Assembly (NCBI GenBank): GCA_946807835.1
Contig: OX327696.1
Location: forward strand, 6,894,501 to 6,958,500
Length of the DNA: 64,000 nt
Reading direction: 5' to 3'
Source of the DNA: Ailanthus altissimus
Taxonomy: Eukaryota > Streptophyta > Magnoliopsida > Sapindales > Simaroubaceae
Both the position numbers and the translations under genes were made by a program. Under the pieces are notes generated by a model that saw nothing but the letters and a program-made list of their open reading frames with translations, was not told the origin of the DNA and made no database searches. Below are positions 42,880-55,394 of this stretch, in pieces. The first letter of the stretch is position 1. Each line of letters starts with the position of its first letter.

Positions 42880-45597
42880 TGTCACGCCCCAGACCCAAAA
42901 GATCTGACACACGACATCACTTACATTCATTCAATAATACTTAAACATTCATTTTAATTTCTTTCAGAATTATAGCAATTGAATTATGACTGGGACAATT
43001 AGTAAACCGGAGATACACAGAGTTTTCTCAGAGATTAACACTCTACTACGTCACCAGTAGCAACTTTGTTACCGGAAGCCCAGAATATATTCATTGTAAA
43101 TTCTTACTTAAAATCAATCCATTATTATACTTGGTGAAACTTAAACTAAGTCCAACCACACACAATAAAATAATACATAGGTATTTATTCACTAGGGACA
43201 AATCAAATATCTTATCCCACGTGTCCCCAAATAAAACACTTAGCAACCTAACAACTTAGGGAACCCAAGGAACAGCAGAAGCCTTGCCAAATCCGCTAAG
43301 CACACATGTACCTTATTTACCTGAAATCACCATAAACTATAATGAGTATAAAACTCAGTAAGCATACTAGTTTTTCATATATCAAATACAAATACATATA
43401 TGTACACAATGCATATGTATGATATGCTGTGATCAATCAAAATCATAATCTTATCAAATCACATATCATGTAAGCGCTTACACATTCTTTCAAAACACAT
43501 AATAGGAATACCATCACTCAACTATTACTTAGTAGGACTTACATATCACATATCACATAATGAGCCAAATGTCACTCGTAGGTGACATACCGTATGAGAG
43601 GAATAGTACAAGTGAGGTCTTGAAATTACACACATATAATGCTTATGCCCGAAGGTAAAAGCCAAACCCTCACCCTGATCATCGGTGAGTCCTCTCACAT
43701 GCACCAATACGCCACCACACGAATGTGATGACTCACACTTCCTTTAGGTACCAATAGGATCCTCCCTACATACAGAACACATAACATATACCAATCCCGA
43801 AGGAAAGGCCACACATAAAGGCTCCACAAATCACATAAAATGCCTACTAAGTTAACAGTGAGTTCAAGTACCCTCAAAACACAAAATATTTCTCATGGAC
43901 ATATTACACTTCAAAAGCTTTCTTTGTTAAACATATCTTATTTTGAAAGCTCACTTTCAAAAAACACATGTATGTCTATGCTCAATGTCAATGCTCACAT
44001 TCAGAAACATATATTCACATTTCATATCAAAATATACTTTGACATAACATAAACATATTCTTAACCCCATTTGCAAAATTATACAAAACAATTACTATGT
44101 TTATTGTGATTTCAGTAAAAAGTCTAGTATACTTACCTCTTAACACTTTCAGCTACAAGAATTAAATCTCCTTAACCTATCAATGGAGATTAATCCTTTC
44201 ATAAGCCTCACAATTCACACAAAATACTTTAAATAGCTTACAAAATTATACACAATGCATTTATCACATCACATTGGTCTAAAAACTTGGTTTCTCAAAA
44301 CCTGTCATTCTGACCACTTACACTTAACAAAATTTTCTAATACATCAAATGATGTCCAATTACTCCAAAATCAGAATTTATTAATCTTGACTCATATATC
44401 CTTCCTATATATGAATATTATATCAAAATTCCTACACAATCCATTTCATACACATCATCAAATCCAAACTACCAACCTGACAGGATCAAGATACTTACTG
44501 AACAATATTCAATCTCATAATTTTATAAAATCATATACTAACTCAAAAATTGTAAAACTACCACAGACATACTCTTGACACATATACCAATTCATGATAA
44601 AAATTTTACTTCAAAATAACTGCCAAAAGTATTTTAAAACTATTTTATTGTCTAACTTTAAAAACCTGTTAATCAAATACTGCAATGAGCTAATACACTT
44701 TAGAAAATCATAACACTTCAACCACATTGATCTAAATTCCCAATTCCGAGTATATCACATTAGATATATAAACTTATCATATTCTATAAATTCGTAATTT
44801 TTAAAGATCATTCAATAGGTCAAAAATTATTTTCCACTGTATCATACTGTTTACACAGGAATTTCCAGAATTCCAGGGCCATTTTGGTAAATTCACTACA
44901 AATTCAATTTCTGAGATTTTCAGTCGATTCAAAGTCTCAGATGATCCTAAACATGTCTAATTTCATATACTCAAAATTCAAAATCAGAATCGATTCACAA
45001 TAAGTTATAAAATTCTTAGATCAAAAGACTATCAATCAGAAATTTTACAATCCATCATGATTTATCAAACTATCTTATAAATCATCATCAATTCTCAAAC
45101 TATCATACGAAATACACATCAAATCCTCAATTATACATATTTCCAGAAATCAAAACTTAAAGAAATTAACATAATTAACACCAATAAATTAAGAAATAAT
45201 TGTGATATACCTCTAAAGATCCAAAATTCCAATTTCTTCTTCTTTTTCTTCTTCTTCTTCTCTTTCTCTCTCCTTTATTTCTCTCTTCTCTCTCTAAAAA
45301 TGGGTAGCTCGACCAAAATGAGAGAATTAGGGTTTTTAAAAGTGTATTTTTATACTAAGTGGTTAAGTTTTGGTATTTACGAATTCACCCCCAAAACTTT
45401 CAAAGTATAACAATTTGGTCCCTAAAATAATTCCAAAGTCTTGCAAATAAACCCAATACTAATAGTATATCCTTAACCTATAAAAACACTACTAATAACA
45501 ATATATAAATCAAGGATCACCCACATACAAATAAAATACGTATATTTATATATATAAATATACATATTCTTACCGGTTATGGATACTGGTTACTACA
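42880..45597 (-). repeat. Solo LTR, 2.7 kb, inserted in the transposase gene
   Basis: Starts TGTCACGCCCC, ends TTACTACA, flanked by perfect ATTGG duplications (42875-42879, 45598-45602). Read on minus it begins TGTAGTAACC and has a TATAAAAATA box at about 45345-45355 followed by a 5'-UTR-like ACCCTAATTCTC and an AG/GA-rich leader, so the minus strand is the likely element strand. There is no PBS, PPT or coding remnant, and no second LTR, so it is a solo LTR left by recombination. The TGTCACGCC start and length suggest a Ty3/Gypsy (Tekay-like) family, tentatively. Nothing else is in it apart from a (TTC)n run at 45236-45265. Confidence 0.85.
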
Positions 45598-45602
45598 ATT
45601 GG

Positions 45603-46123
45603 CATCACAAAATATGACCAATGTCTTAACGAACTGGGCACATCATAAAGTCATGAAACATAACGATAAGGTAAGTTGAATGACCATTTCCCTTGTTGAT
45701 GATTTACGATTTATAGTTATAGATGGTGGAGTAAACTGGATTATAGACATTGGCGAAAGAACATGCAGCTATCGAAAGTTTGATTATCGACAACTGCTTT
45801 GTTCCCATGCACTCGCCACATATAGATACATCAGATTATCACACGAGAGTCTTTGTTCAACTTATTACACGTCCAAGACTTTATTCAGTGCCTATAGTGA
45901 GCCAATACTTCTAGTTGGTCAAGTGTCAGATTGGATAGTCCAAGAGTATTTGAAAAATATGGACATTGAACCTCCGATAGCACGTCGTCAGTCAGGCAGA
46001 CGTCGAATAAATCAGATTCTATCTCAAGGAGAGGAACCATCAAAGAATATATGTAGTCGTTGTAGACAACATGGACATAACCGACAAACGTATCGAAATC
46101 CTGTACCTTTACAAAGCAGGTGA
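45603..46123 (+). pseudogene. MULE transposase, 3' part (SWIM and zinc knuckle)
   Basis: Continues the transposase frame after the duplicated ATTGG (ASQNMTNVL, ending at a stop at about 45677), then 45680-46123 is open. It holds a SWIM-type zinc finger (CSYRKFDYRQLLCSH) whose second Cys has become Tyr, then FSAYSEPILLVG, and a C-terminal CCHC knuckle (CSRCRQHGHNRQTY) whose last Cys is also Tyr. Both changes should damage metal binding and confirm decay. Confidence 0.88.
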
Positions 46124-46744
46124 TGTATATTCATTTATAAATATTTACTTTATTGATATTTAATTATGTATAATATAAGACTAATATTTAAATATTTTTT
46201 TATTTCAGACGGATCTGATAAAATAAGAGAAAGAGTTATACCATGAAACTTAATTATGTATAAGAGTTGAGTTTCGTTACTTCTGTAATTCACTTATTTT
46301 GTAATGCACTTATTTTGTAATTCACTTATTTTGTAATGCACTTATTTTGTAACGCACTTAATTTGTAATTTACTTAATTTTGTAATTCATTTATTTTTTA
46401 ATGCACTTGTACTATGTATTACATATTTATTTTATTTTAATGCACTTGTCTTTAGTATTAATGTTGATAATTTTCACAAAATTTTTGACAGAATCTCCTC
46501 TATAATATGGACAATTCCAAACCTGTCATATTAAATAAACACACTTCTATCAAACTGCGAAATCACTTTCACATATATACACCCAAATCAACGCCCACAA
46601 ACAATTATACACCCAAATCAATGCATATTGATTAAATCACACTTCTATCAAACTATAAAAATACTTCCGCATACATACTCCCAAAATAATTATGATATAT
46701 CAATTATACACCCAAATAAATGCATGTAAATAAATTATAGTGCT
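46124..46744. other. 3' region of the MULE transposase gene
   Basis: A possible last intron (acceptor TTTATTTCAG at about 46209) and a short last exon, then the 16-bp tandem repeat (46285-46410) and AT-rich sequence with a degenerate repeat of the phrase ACACCCAAATCAATGC (46580-46710). No further gene. Confidence 0.5.
46285..46410. repeat. 16-bp tandem repeat in the transposase 3' region
   Basis: Unit GTAATKCACTTATTTT about seven times, the first five nearly identical with T/G alternation at one site (TTC, TGC, TTC, TGC), which suggests a 32-bp higher-order unit. Confidence 0.88.
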
Positions 46745-48305
46745 TGTTTACTCTCAAAATATAACGCGGCTATCGCAGTATAGATTGAGGTGTCGATCCC
46801 ACGAGGAAGCTCTTGGCAAAATAGGTTGATGAAGTAAAATATTAAAGCAGTAGCAAAGGATAAAATTAATTGATTTAAGTGGACGAGATAGGATTGTCTA
46901 TGATTTGAAGGAAATATCTTATGATAATTCAAGCAAGGCTTCGAGAATCATAATTATGCTTTATAAATCTACTCTACACTTTGATTCAATGCTTATAACT
47001 CAATTGAAAGTTTCACATCCCAAACAATCAATCGGAAGATAGGAAAATATAGCACATTTGATAACACATGTATTTGACGTAATTAAACTCTTTGCAAGCA
47101 TTAACATACATCATGTTCATTTATACAAGTTATCTAAGATCGACGATATATCATTTTGACAATATTGCAATAAAAGATCAACTTAAATATTAAACATTTA
47201 TTGCCCTTATATGTTATCCAAGATCGACAATATATCAATTTGACAATACTGCAGTAAAAGATTAACATATAAAACAATGTCACCAGTAACAATTATAGTT
47301 CACCAAGAATCACATAAGAAAAGCATGACTGAACTTATATGAGATATGAGAATTATAATTTCTGGATTATAGAAAATAGAATAGATAAGAGTTTAATCAA
47401 AACCAAACTTACAACATTTATAGCTCTTGACGCCGAATCAAAGCATGGAAGTAGATTTATTACACATAAAAGTTCATCTCTTAGCCTTGCCAAGAACTCT
47501 AGTCTAAATTACAATATATGTTAATGAGAAAAAAATAAGAGAGAATTATCTAATTAAAAAACGTTCTAAGTGTCTCCTTATATAGGCAATGAATGGACAT
47601 ATGTCATGGATGACATCAATCTTCAATAATTTTAAGCCAATAACTCATTTATCCACTTGCAGCACATTTTTGATAATGTAAATGACCGATTTAGCTTCTA
47701 CAGCTGACATAAAAGTTGTATAATTTTGACTCTTCTTTCTATAGGCACCAATTTCATACAAATTGGATGAGTATCCAGTGAGAAATGAGTAAAATTCCAA
47801 AGATACATCAGAATTCGGCCAACAACCATTTTACCCACTTGCAATGCGATGTGATCCATGATAACGGCTGATTTGGACTTTACCATCAACATACGAGTTG
47901 TTGATAGTTAAGTTAGAAATTCACAGCTTCAAGAATTATACCAATTGAGTACGTATTTTGTGAGATACGATCCAAATACGTGAGTTGGGTCAAGCTGGGC
48001 AGGAGTTGTAGTCCGATTCTGTTGTATCTCAATTTTTGGCCCATAACATGTTGGATTTGGCTTTTCCACTATTCTTTAAATTTGTGTAAGATTGAGTCAT
48101 GTTGCACTAGGTTCAAGAATTTCTTCATTTCAATTTCTACATTGAGAGTTATGTCCATTTTACCTAAACCTGTCCAAATAACATTCATTAATCACAATTT
48201 AAGGAGAACGCTTTATTTCAAGCTAAAAATACAGAAAATACTAAAATTAGTGACATTAAATGGTGATTGAATCTCTTAACAACATGTATTTTCATGTGTT
48301 CATCA
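46745..48305 (-). repeat. Solo LTR of the Athila-like family
   Basis: 1561 bp aligning end to end with 12831-14386 and 20412-21967, starting TGTTTACTCTC and ending TTCATCA, flanked by perfect GTGCT duplications (46740-46744, 48306-48310). It is visibly more diverged from the two LTRs of the 12.8-22 kb element than they are from each other, so it stems from an older insertion. Confidence 0.93.
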
Positions 48306-48316
48306 GTGCTAAATAT

Positions 48317-49140
48317 CTACGAAGCTGTAGTCCATAAATCAACGGCCATCTTCTGTCTATAAAATGTACCAATGTCAGGGAATGAGTCAAATGGCCGACC
48401 TAACATAAGATATTCAATATACATACAGATGAAGACACCACAGTCCCCGTTCCCAACCTCTTGTTGTGGTACATTCTCTTGGATATGAGTCACCGGCCAA
48501 GGGAACAAATTTGGGCTTTGTATGCCTCTTAAACTATAAAATCTACACCTTTGAAGGTAAAAAGGCATTGCAACACACAGAGGCTCTATAAATCTCATGA
48601 TAGACTCGTTTGAATGTCTGTTCACGCTTGAATCATAAAGAACAATTGCAAACTGAGTAAGGTCGAGTTGCGCTACAATCCAATGTTCTTGATTCATATT
48701 CAGAGGAATATATACCTATAAAAATAATTATGGTATTATTTTTAACTTAATGTTGTTATATGCATAGTAAAAAGTCAATATTATTCTTAAAAAAATACTT
48801 ATTGACCGATGCCCACGATTTAGCGCCAAGTAACTCGGTCTTTGTTCTGAGTGCATAAGCCAACAACATTTCAAGTCAGTCGTTGTTGTTTGGAGAATTG
48901 GCAGTGAAGGACGTTTTTCACATTTGTCGAATGTACTCCTAAACACAAATAAAAGATACTCGTTAAAGTCGATAATAGTTAAAGTCAATAATATTATATG
49001 CACAATAAACGGGTAATATAATAACTTACGTAGAAATATGCATCTGCAGTTGTACAATCCTGTAAGTACATGTCAGAAAACGTTCTTTGATGCAAATGCA
49101 AAACCTTTAAATATTCATTTATATGCTACAAAACATAAAA
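48317..49140 (-). pseudogene. Ulp1-type (C48) cysteine protease domain of the MULE
   Basis: The open stretch 48317-48697 carries the catalytic core: His in EHWIV, Asp in VLYDSS and Cys in GNGDCGVF, preceded by a Gln-rich VPQQE. 48728-49140 holds the preceding exons (DKCEKRPSLPIL; HINEYLKVLHLHQRTFSDMY; SYLALNRGH) with intron-like AT sequence and acceptor/donor words between them. Ulp1 proteases cleave SUMO; in these transposons the role is unknown. The triad residues are intact here. Confidence 0.85.
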
Positions 49141-49199
49141 CATATGTTTAAGTTTTGATATTATTAGACAAATCACAAAACAAAAAAAAAGTTAAAATA

Positions 49200-50440
49200 A
49201 ATCCTCACCGAATCGTCAAGCTAATTTTGTAGTATCTCATTAAACCACATATTGTTCGGATCGAGTCCGTGCAAATAAAATCGTTGTGTTGGGTCATTCT
49301 TTTTTATCCAATCCAGCAGCTCAGCATATTTACTCTGATCAATAGGAATCAGCTGCCCGTTTATGTCAATAGTAGGTCCTACTTGTAAGTCCACAAGTTT
49401 CTTCTTCGCGGGTTGTTTTAACGGATTGGTATATGGACTGACTTGGGCTACTGCCTTCTTACGAAGACACCCATACCTACTTATGTTTTTACCCAATGGA
49501 GCAGGTATAATTTTTAAGCTTGTAGGGCTATTAGCAACAGGAGCAAATGACTGATGCTGAGACTCGCTGGCAGGAGCAAATGTATGAAAGTCAACAGCCA
49601 TGAATTCGGCACCCTACAAAACCAAACAATACCGGTTAATTTATTGACTTGTTAAACCTTGTATCCAATATATTTTAGGTTTAAAACGTACCATACTTTG
49701 CCCTACATCTTCGGAGATATTGGCTGGTTTAAGCTGTTGCATCAAGAGAGATATCTGATGCAAGATATTTTCTTCAACTTTATCAATCTTGGCTGAAAGC
49801 TCTGCGTTACCCTTATCAATCCTGGTAAATATCCTTTCTTCAAGATCATCCATCTTCTTCTCCAGGATTTGATATTGTGATGTTGACGTGCCGGATTGAA
49901 ACTATACATAAGTTATTATAATCAATTTTCACAAGCTAATACTAATCAGTAACAAAAGCATTAAATAATTGAAGGAAAAAAAAATTAAATTATTATACCA
50001 TTGATTCAGTCGCTGGCGGGGTTTTAAATTCGTCGAGGTGCTGCATATTATCGATGAATTGGGTGTCCGGGATATCAACTGTCTCTAACTTAAGACTCCC
50101 TCCCTATTTTTCCAATGGAATGCAAAAGTTTACTGCCGCGCGATAGTCCGCAGTCTTCTCATGTATGCGGGGTACCAACTTCCTATGAACCTCTAAAACT
50201 TTTATAATATTTTAGATTTATTAATCATTATTAAAAAATATAACATAAATTATAAGGAAGTTATATATATTTTTTGTTGAACATAAAAGCATACCCCAAC
50301 ACCATCGAAGAGGACATCTACGACGTTTTCGTATAATGGGGTACTCGTGCCAGACCAATTTAGAATACGAGGAAACTAATCTCCATTCTTGTTGGTAAAC
50401 AACTCCCCACACCTCAGGATCGCCTCATAGATCCACACCT
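49200..50440 (-). pseudogene. Middle exons of the DUF1985/Ulp1 gene
   Basis: Open pieces at 49221-49601 (Pro/Ser-rich, then LDWIKKNDPTQRFYLHG and MWFNEIL just before the protease), 49641-49853 (a heptad-like coiled coil, LEERIFTRIDKGNAELSAKI) and 50221-50412 (FPRILNWSGT in one frame, the usual continuation of the DUF1985 part). Intron-like spacers have GT/AG ends on minus. Exact exon borders are guesses. Confidence 0.6.
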
Positions 50441-50460
50441 GAAATGATAATAAATTTAAA

Positions 50461-51236
50461 TTAATGCCAACAAAATAAATTTTTCTCTATCATAATATCA
50501 TAATGAATCAAAAAGATAGAATTACTTACCAAGAATGCGTGACAAAATGAGTATAAGTTGTATGATTCTATATCCCCAGCGTTTGTTTTTTTTACCTTCG
50601 CCAACTTTTTAATTGGAGCCGTGCATAAACTATTGTAGAGTACAGTCCATGCGATCGTGCCCCCAAGGATAGACATTAAACTCATCTAAATTATCTACCA
50701 GACGAAGTACAAAATATTCTATGATTCTATTTCGATCATGTGGCATTATCAATTTATGAAATACATAAAATAGACATATTTTTACTGCATCTACATCATC
50801 GTCAAATGTAACGTTGCCGAACCACTGATCTAAATCCTTGTAAGTCAACTGACTTCTACCCAAAAAATATTTATGATAAAGTCTATCACCTAACCCACTT
50901 ATTACAGGATAATCCCCCATCCTCAAATCAGTAATCAAATAAAAATCTTGACTAGAAAATCTAATACGTCTTTTACCTATATAGAACCATAATTCTTCAT
51001 ATAAATATTTGGTATGCACACGTCTTAATAAAATCTCATGAGCTAAAATACCTGAGAATGGAATATTTGATACATCCAATAAACTATCAAAACATGTGGT
51101 TCTAAATATTTCTATCTGCCTCGAAGTCAATTTATTCTTTATATTTCGTATAACCCATAACTTCGAATACGTATATACGTTTGCTCGGTAGAAATTTTTT
51201 TCAGCAATTACATATTCTTTCGTGACATTCTCCTTC
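50461..51236 (-). pseudogene. DUF1985 domain of the MULE-borne protease gene
   Basis: Exon 2 starts at about 51236 after an acceptor (TTTTTTCAG on minus) and reads KENVTKEYVIAEKNF, then RQIEIFRTTCF, FSGILAHEILLRR, and the DUF1985 motif FSSQDFYLITDLRMGDYP, ending at about 50640. A frameshift near 50660 separates it from 50461-50685 (WTVLYNSLCTAP ... ESYNLYSFCHAFLV). Exon 1 would lie beyond 51430 and has been lost to the Copia LTR fragment. A second copy of the same gene starts at 63369. Confidence 0.85.
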
Positions 51237-51439
51237 CTGAAAAAATTATTAATATTAACAAAAAAATAATCAATATAACATATAATCAAAATTTAATTTA
51301 ATTATAACTAACAACCTAAACTATTTACATAATTATTAATCAAATTAAATTATTAAATTAAATAATTATAAATAAATATAAACAACATAAATTAATTAAA
51401 AAAATTATAAAATGGCATGTTTTTTGGGATAAAATGCGG

Positions 51440-51961
51440 CTGCGGCGATGATCGCCGCGGCGCTGGAGACGAGAACAGTATCCCGAAATAAGAAAACTTC
51501 CTTATTTCGTCTCCCACTTGTTTCAGGACTCCCTAAGACGACTCCTACATGTATAGGGTAAACCTAGGTCGTCCCAAAGCCTATATAAATACTATCAATT
51601 GACTTGTAAACACATCTTAGTGATCAAGAGAGAAATCTTAGTGATAATTTTTGTGAGAGGTTGAGAAATCTAAGTGATCATCAACAATCTTTATAGTTCT
51701 TTATGAGAGAAAATCCCTATAGTATAAGAGAGAGTTTTCTTTGTGATCTTTCTTATAATAGGTATATTTTGTGAGTGCCTTGTGATTCATAATAAGAGAA
51801 GAGTGTGATCTTGATCCGCCGTAGACGTAGGCAAGTTATCGAACCACGTAATTCTATTTGTGTTCTTCTTCTACCTCTTTATCTCTTTATTTCTTAATAA
51901 CTTGTTCTGCATTATTATTTGCTTAGGAGATTTTTGCTTATTTGTGTGCTTCCGCTTCAAC
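51440..51961 (+). repeat. Truncated Copia LTR, plus strand
   Basis: From about 51455 it matches the reverse complement of the LTRs at 27048-27765/31850-32551: GAACAGTATCCCGAAAT, then AAGCCTATATAAATAC (TATA box at 51582), and ends CTTCCGCTTCAACA at 51961. Most of U3 is missing, and no PBS follows, so it is a solo or truncated LTR that deleted the end of the MULE. Confidence 0.8.
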
Positions 51962-52430
51962 AGTCCGATTTACTTGTAATAAAAAATGTGGTGAGCCTGG
52001 TAAAGTCTGGTTTACTTGTAATAAGATTCATGATTGAGCTCCGTAGACATACAATAGTTTGCTTCGTGACTTTCACGTAAGGCATATTTTTTTAACGTAG
52101 TGATGTGGAGTTCACCTGATAGAGTAAGCTTAGGCGGTGGTGTTCTTCGAGACTTCATGTAAGGTGTGTTCTCTCAACACAGTTATGTGAAATTAACCTG
52201 ATAGAGTATGTTCTCAAGGTAGACGGTGTGGTACTTTAGTGTTTATGTAAGATGTGCTCCTCTAACATAGTAAAGATGAGTAGCAAACTAATGAGAGTGA
52301 GATATTCCTGTGTAGAAGATAGATGAATAAGATATCATTTAAGGGATATCGTTTGAGAGAGGGTATAAACCACGTAAAATGATGTAATCCATTGTTTAAG
52401 AGGGGAGTTGTTAAAGAAGCAAATAAATAA
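51962..52430 (+). repeat. Degenerate tandem repeats before a PPT-like tract
   Basis: TTTACTTGTAATAA occurs twice (51968, 52009). Then three copies of an about 80-90-bp unit with the core CATGTAAGGTGTGTTCTCT and CTGATAGAGTA. The stretch ends in AAGAGGGGAGT (52420-52430), a PPT-like tract. It looks like the 3' untranslated part of an unknown LTR element. Confidence 0.5.
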
Positions 52431-52720
52431 AGTCCTACATTGGTAAGAAATGCGGAGAATCATGAGTATATAAAGAGTGAACCATATTTTTATTGGTATA
52501 AGATTTTTTAGGTAGAGTTCAAGAGCAAAGTTACGAGATCTTTTCGATAGAGCCCAATAACAAATCTATGAATATCTAAGTTTAAAGTGCACAATATTAT
52601 ATTAATATAGAGATATGTATAATTCATTATATTTCTTACAATTTGTAAAAATTAACTTGATAAGAAGTATTTTTTTATAATATATGTTTTTTTTTTTGCA
52701 CATCTTAATTCTTTCTAGAT
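52431..52720 (+). repeat. LTR-like fragment
   Basis: Starts TGTTAAAGAAGC directly after the purine tract, contains AAGTCCTACATTGGTAAG and a TATATAAAGAGTG box at about 52471, wording common in U3 of plant LTRs. The right border is unclear and no partner was found. Confidence 0.45.
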
Positions 52721-52734
52721 TCATGAAGTTCGGA

Positions 52735-52835
52735 TCACTATATTTTATTATAGCACAAAATAAATATGTAATTGTTGAAATCAGATTATTAATATGAAAT
52801 AAGAAAATCGATCGTGATAAATTATAGCCCTTGAA
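52735..52835 (-). repeat. Inverted fragment of the Kunitz-upstream block
   Basis: The reverse complement of this stretch matches 56895-56995 (AATTATCACGATCGATTTTC to TATTTATTTTGTGCT). It is the only inverted copy of the block in the window. Confidence 0.7.
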
Positions 52836-54289
52836 TTATATACCACATAGTACATTTGTCAATGCCTTATCCTTTGAAACATGTTATTTTTCTTTGGAAA
52901 TTTGTTTAAAAAAATAGAAAAGATTTGTCTTTAGAGAGAACATGCCTGGGAATAACCATCAAGCTTTCGACAAGACTGCACCGGCTATTATTGCTATCAA
53001 AAAGCTAATTTTGTTCATTCTTGTAGCATTTTGGTTGTAGCAGAGAAGTAATCCGAAAAGTTTTTTTGGACTGAACTAATTTTTTTTGTTTAATATCATT
53101 TATAAGTTTTTATAATTAAAATAATTTTATTCATAAAACAACAGTGCCTTATATGGAGAGATATAAAAAAAATTTATAATATAAGTATGTAACTTTTTAA
53201 AAAAAAATAGCAATACTAAAAAAATATAATACAAATTAAAATATAAAATATATTATTAAATTATTTAATATTAAAAGCATCGTCCATTAATTAAAGGTTT
53301 ATACAATGATAATCCTTATAAACTAATTGTTTTATACTTCTTACTTAGTATACCTGGCTTGCTATATATGTCATGAGTGTGAACATAGTTTACATGTCAT
53401 AATATCATTCATAGTATTCGTGACAGTTGATGTAAAGACTTATGTAATAACCGACGTGACATATATTTGGTAGATTATATAATAATAATATAAGCATTGA
53501 TGATAATTAAATATGTGATTTCATCATTAAGTCTCATGTATCACTATTTTGTGATAGATAGATATATATATATTTATTTATATTTACATATACTTATGCT
53601 TATGTATAGATATATATATTTATATATACTAATGTTTATGTTTATATCTATATTTATATAAAAATAAATTGCAAGTAATTAAAATATATATAGATGCAAA
53701 ACAAATAAATTATTAAACATCAATAATTAGTAACAAATTGCTAATCCAAGTGATATTCACCACATAAATAATTCACTTCCTCAAATAAATTTACTAATAA
53801 TTTTAATAATCTAACTAACGGTAATCATTTTAAAAACTAATTTTTATTACAAATTAATACTTCTTAAACTTTGTAAAAATTAATGTACCATATTGCAGCA
53901 CTTTCCTAAAACAAGGAAAGATGTATAATATATACAGCAAAAGATAAATAGTTAAAGATGAAGAGAAGGATGAACCTCGATGCTGGAATCATATGGTAAA
54001 TAGTCAAAACTACTGGTTTTACGCACAAAAGAATATTCTTAAATCAATCCAAGCAAAGTGCAAAATGTAACTGAGAATTATTTCCAGTTATTAGAGTCAA
54101 GGATGGGCAAGTGCCTTAGCCAATATCATTTTTATTTTAACAGAAATGCATATTTGAAAAACAAAATTACTAAAAGACAGCCTGGAAAAAGTCGAAAAGC
54201 TTCCCACGATGAAAAGTAAAAGAAAAATCGTTGGAGAGAATCAGAATCTCACAGCAAGCCAAGTGCTAAAATAAATGTATAGATAATGT
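52836..54289. other. AT-rich sequence without a recognisable gene
   Basis: Several (TA)/(TTTA) microsatellite-like runs (53560-53645), otherwise short random frames only. Nothing I can assign. Confidence 0.45.
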
Positions 54290-55394
54290 TTTCAACGATC
54301 TGTCATAATAAATAATTAAGCTAGCTTGATAAAATGTATAATAATAAACAAAATAATTGATTCGTTGATTGATCTATATGCAGTCCATCTTACTAAAAAA
54401 AAAAAGTGCTTATTCAAAATTTGGATCCAATAATTATATGTTCAATAAAAAAATAGTTGAATTTTAGTGTATAACTTTGTATGTACAAGAACTTGTTCTT
54501 TTTATGTTAATTTTTTTTATATAAATAATAGAGAATTTTATAAAAGAAAATAAAACAAAGAAAGATATTTTTATACACATTATTACTGATATTACTTTAA
54601 ACTGTATTAATGATATTTCATCCCAAATACAATTGGGATCATTGAGAGTTTTATTTTACGTATATTCCATCAAAACTATAAAACTCAAGAAAAAAAAGTT
54701 TGTTTTTATTTTATGAGACCATATCAATGACCATTCACCACCTAGTACTTTTGGTGGGATCGACCAGGATTTGTTCATATCTTTATGTTTTGTTTAGTGT
54801 TCATACATTTTTCTTGCTCTTGTTTTTTTATTTATGACTTTTAATGCACGTACAAATAATTCATCCTGTTTAAAACACGTCAATTTTATCTTTGCTTTTT
54901 ATTTCTTGGCCAACTATTAAGATTGTGACGTGTGAGAGATATGTTTTTGGAACATTAATTTAGCATCGTTCAAGAGAAGAGATGTGGGTTCAATATAACT
55001 TTACATTTTGGGTATAGTTTGGCTTCTTCTAGCAATTTCAAAATTGGTGCAATCACACGCCCCACGGCACCGCACAAGTCCCTTCACCACCACCGGCAAA
55101 TTATTATTATTTTTATATGAGGAAAAGGATTTGAATTCAAAAAGTGGAGATAGAAATGCACTACTCGTTTTTTTGTTATTGGATTGTTAACACAAATATC
55201 ATATACTAAATAAATAAATTTATAACACAAAATAATTGATTCGTTGATTGATCTATGCAGTCCATTTTACTAAGAAAAAATGTGTTTATTCAACGTTTGG
55301 ATCCAATAATTATATGTTCATTAAAAAAAAAAAAATTTAATTTTAGTATATAACTTTGTGGCTACAAAAACTATTTTTTTTTTAATTTAAAATT
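54290..55394. repeat. Dispersed local repeat block, copies 5 and 6
   Basis: The phrase CAGTCCATCTTACTAA...GGATCCAATAATTA occurs twice (54382 and 55259). The CCATTCACCACC phrase is at 54731 and the whole of 779-1400 is repeated from 54838. No gene. Confidence 0.6.

Larger units (their letters stand above)
40322..51430. mobile_element. Mutator-like element with mudrA-type and DUF1985/Ulp1 genes
   Basis: Two convergent gene remnants typical of Ulp1-carrying plant MULEs (the Kaonashi/KIR kind): a transposase on plus (41086-46123) and a DUF1985-Ulp1 gene on minus (48317-51236). Two solo LTRs (42880-45597, 46745-48305) with perfect 5-bp duplications inflate it. The right end is cut by a Copia LTR fragment at about 51440. 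No terminal inverted repeats are certain; the left limit given is the start of a strong hairpin. Confidence 0.75.

Noticed and set aside
44255..44578. 107-codon frame in the solo LTR
   Set aside because: AT-rich LTR sequence with no recognisable domain and on the opposite strand to the inferred LTR transcription.
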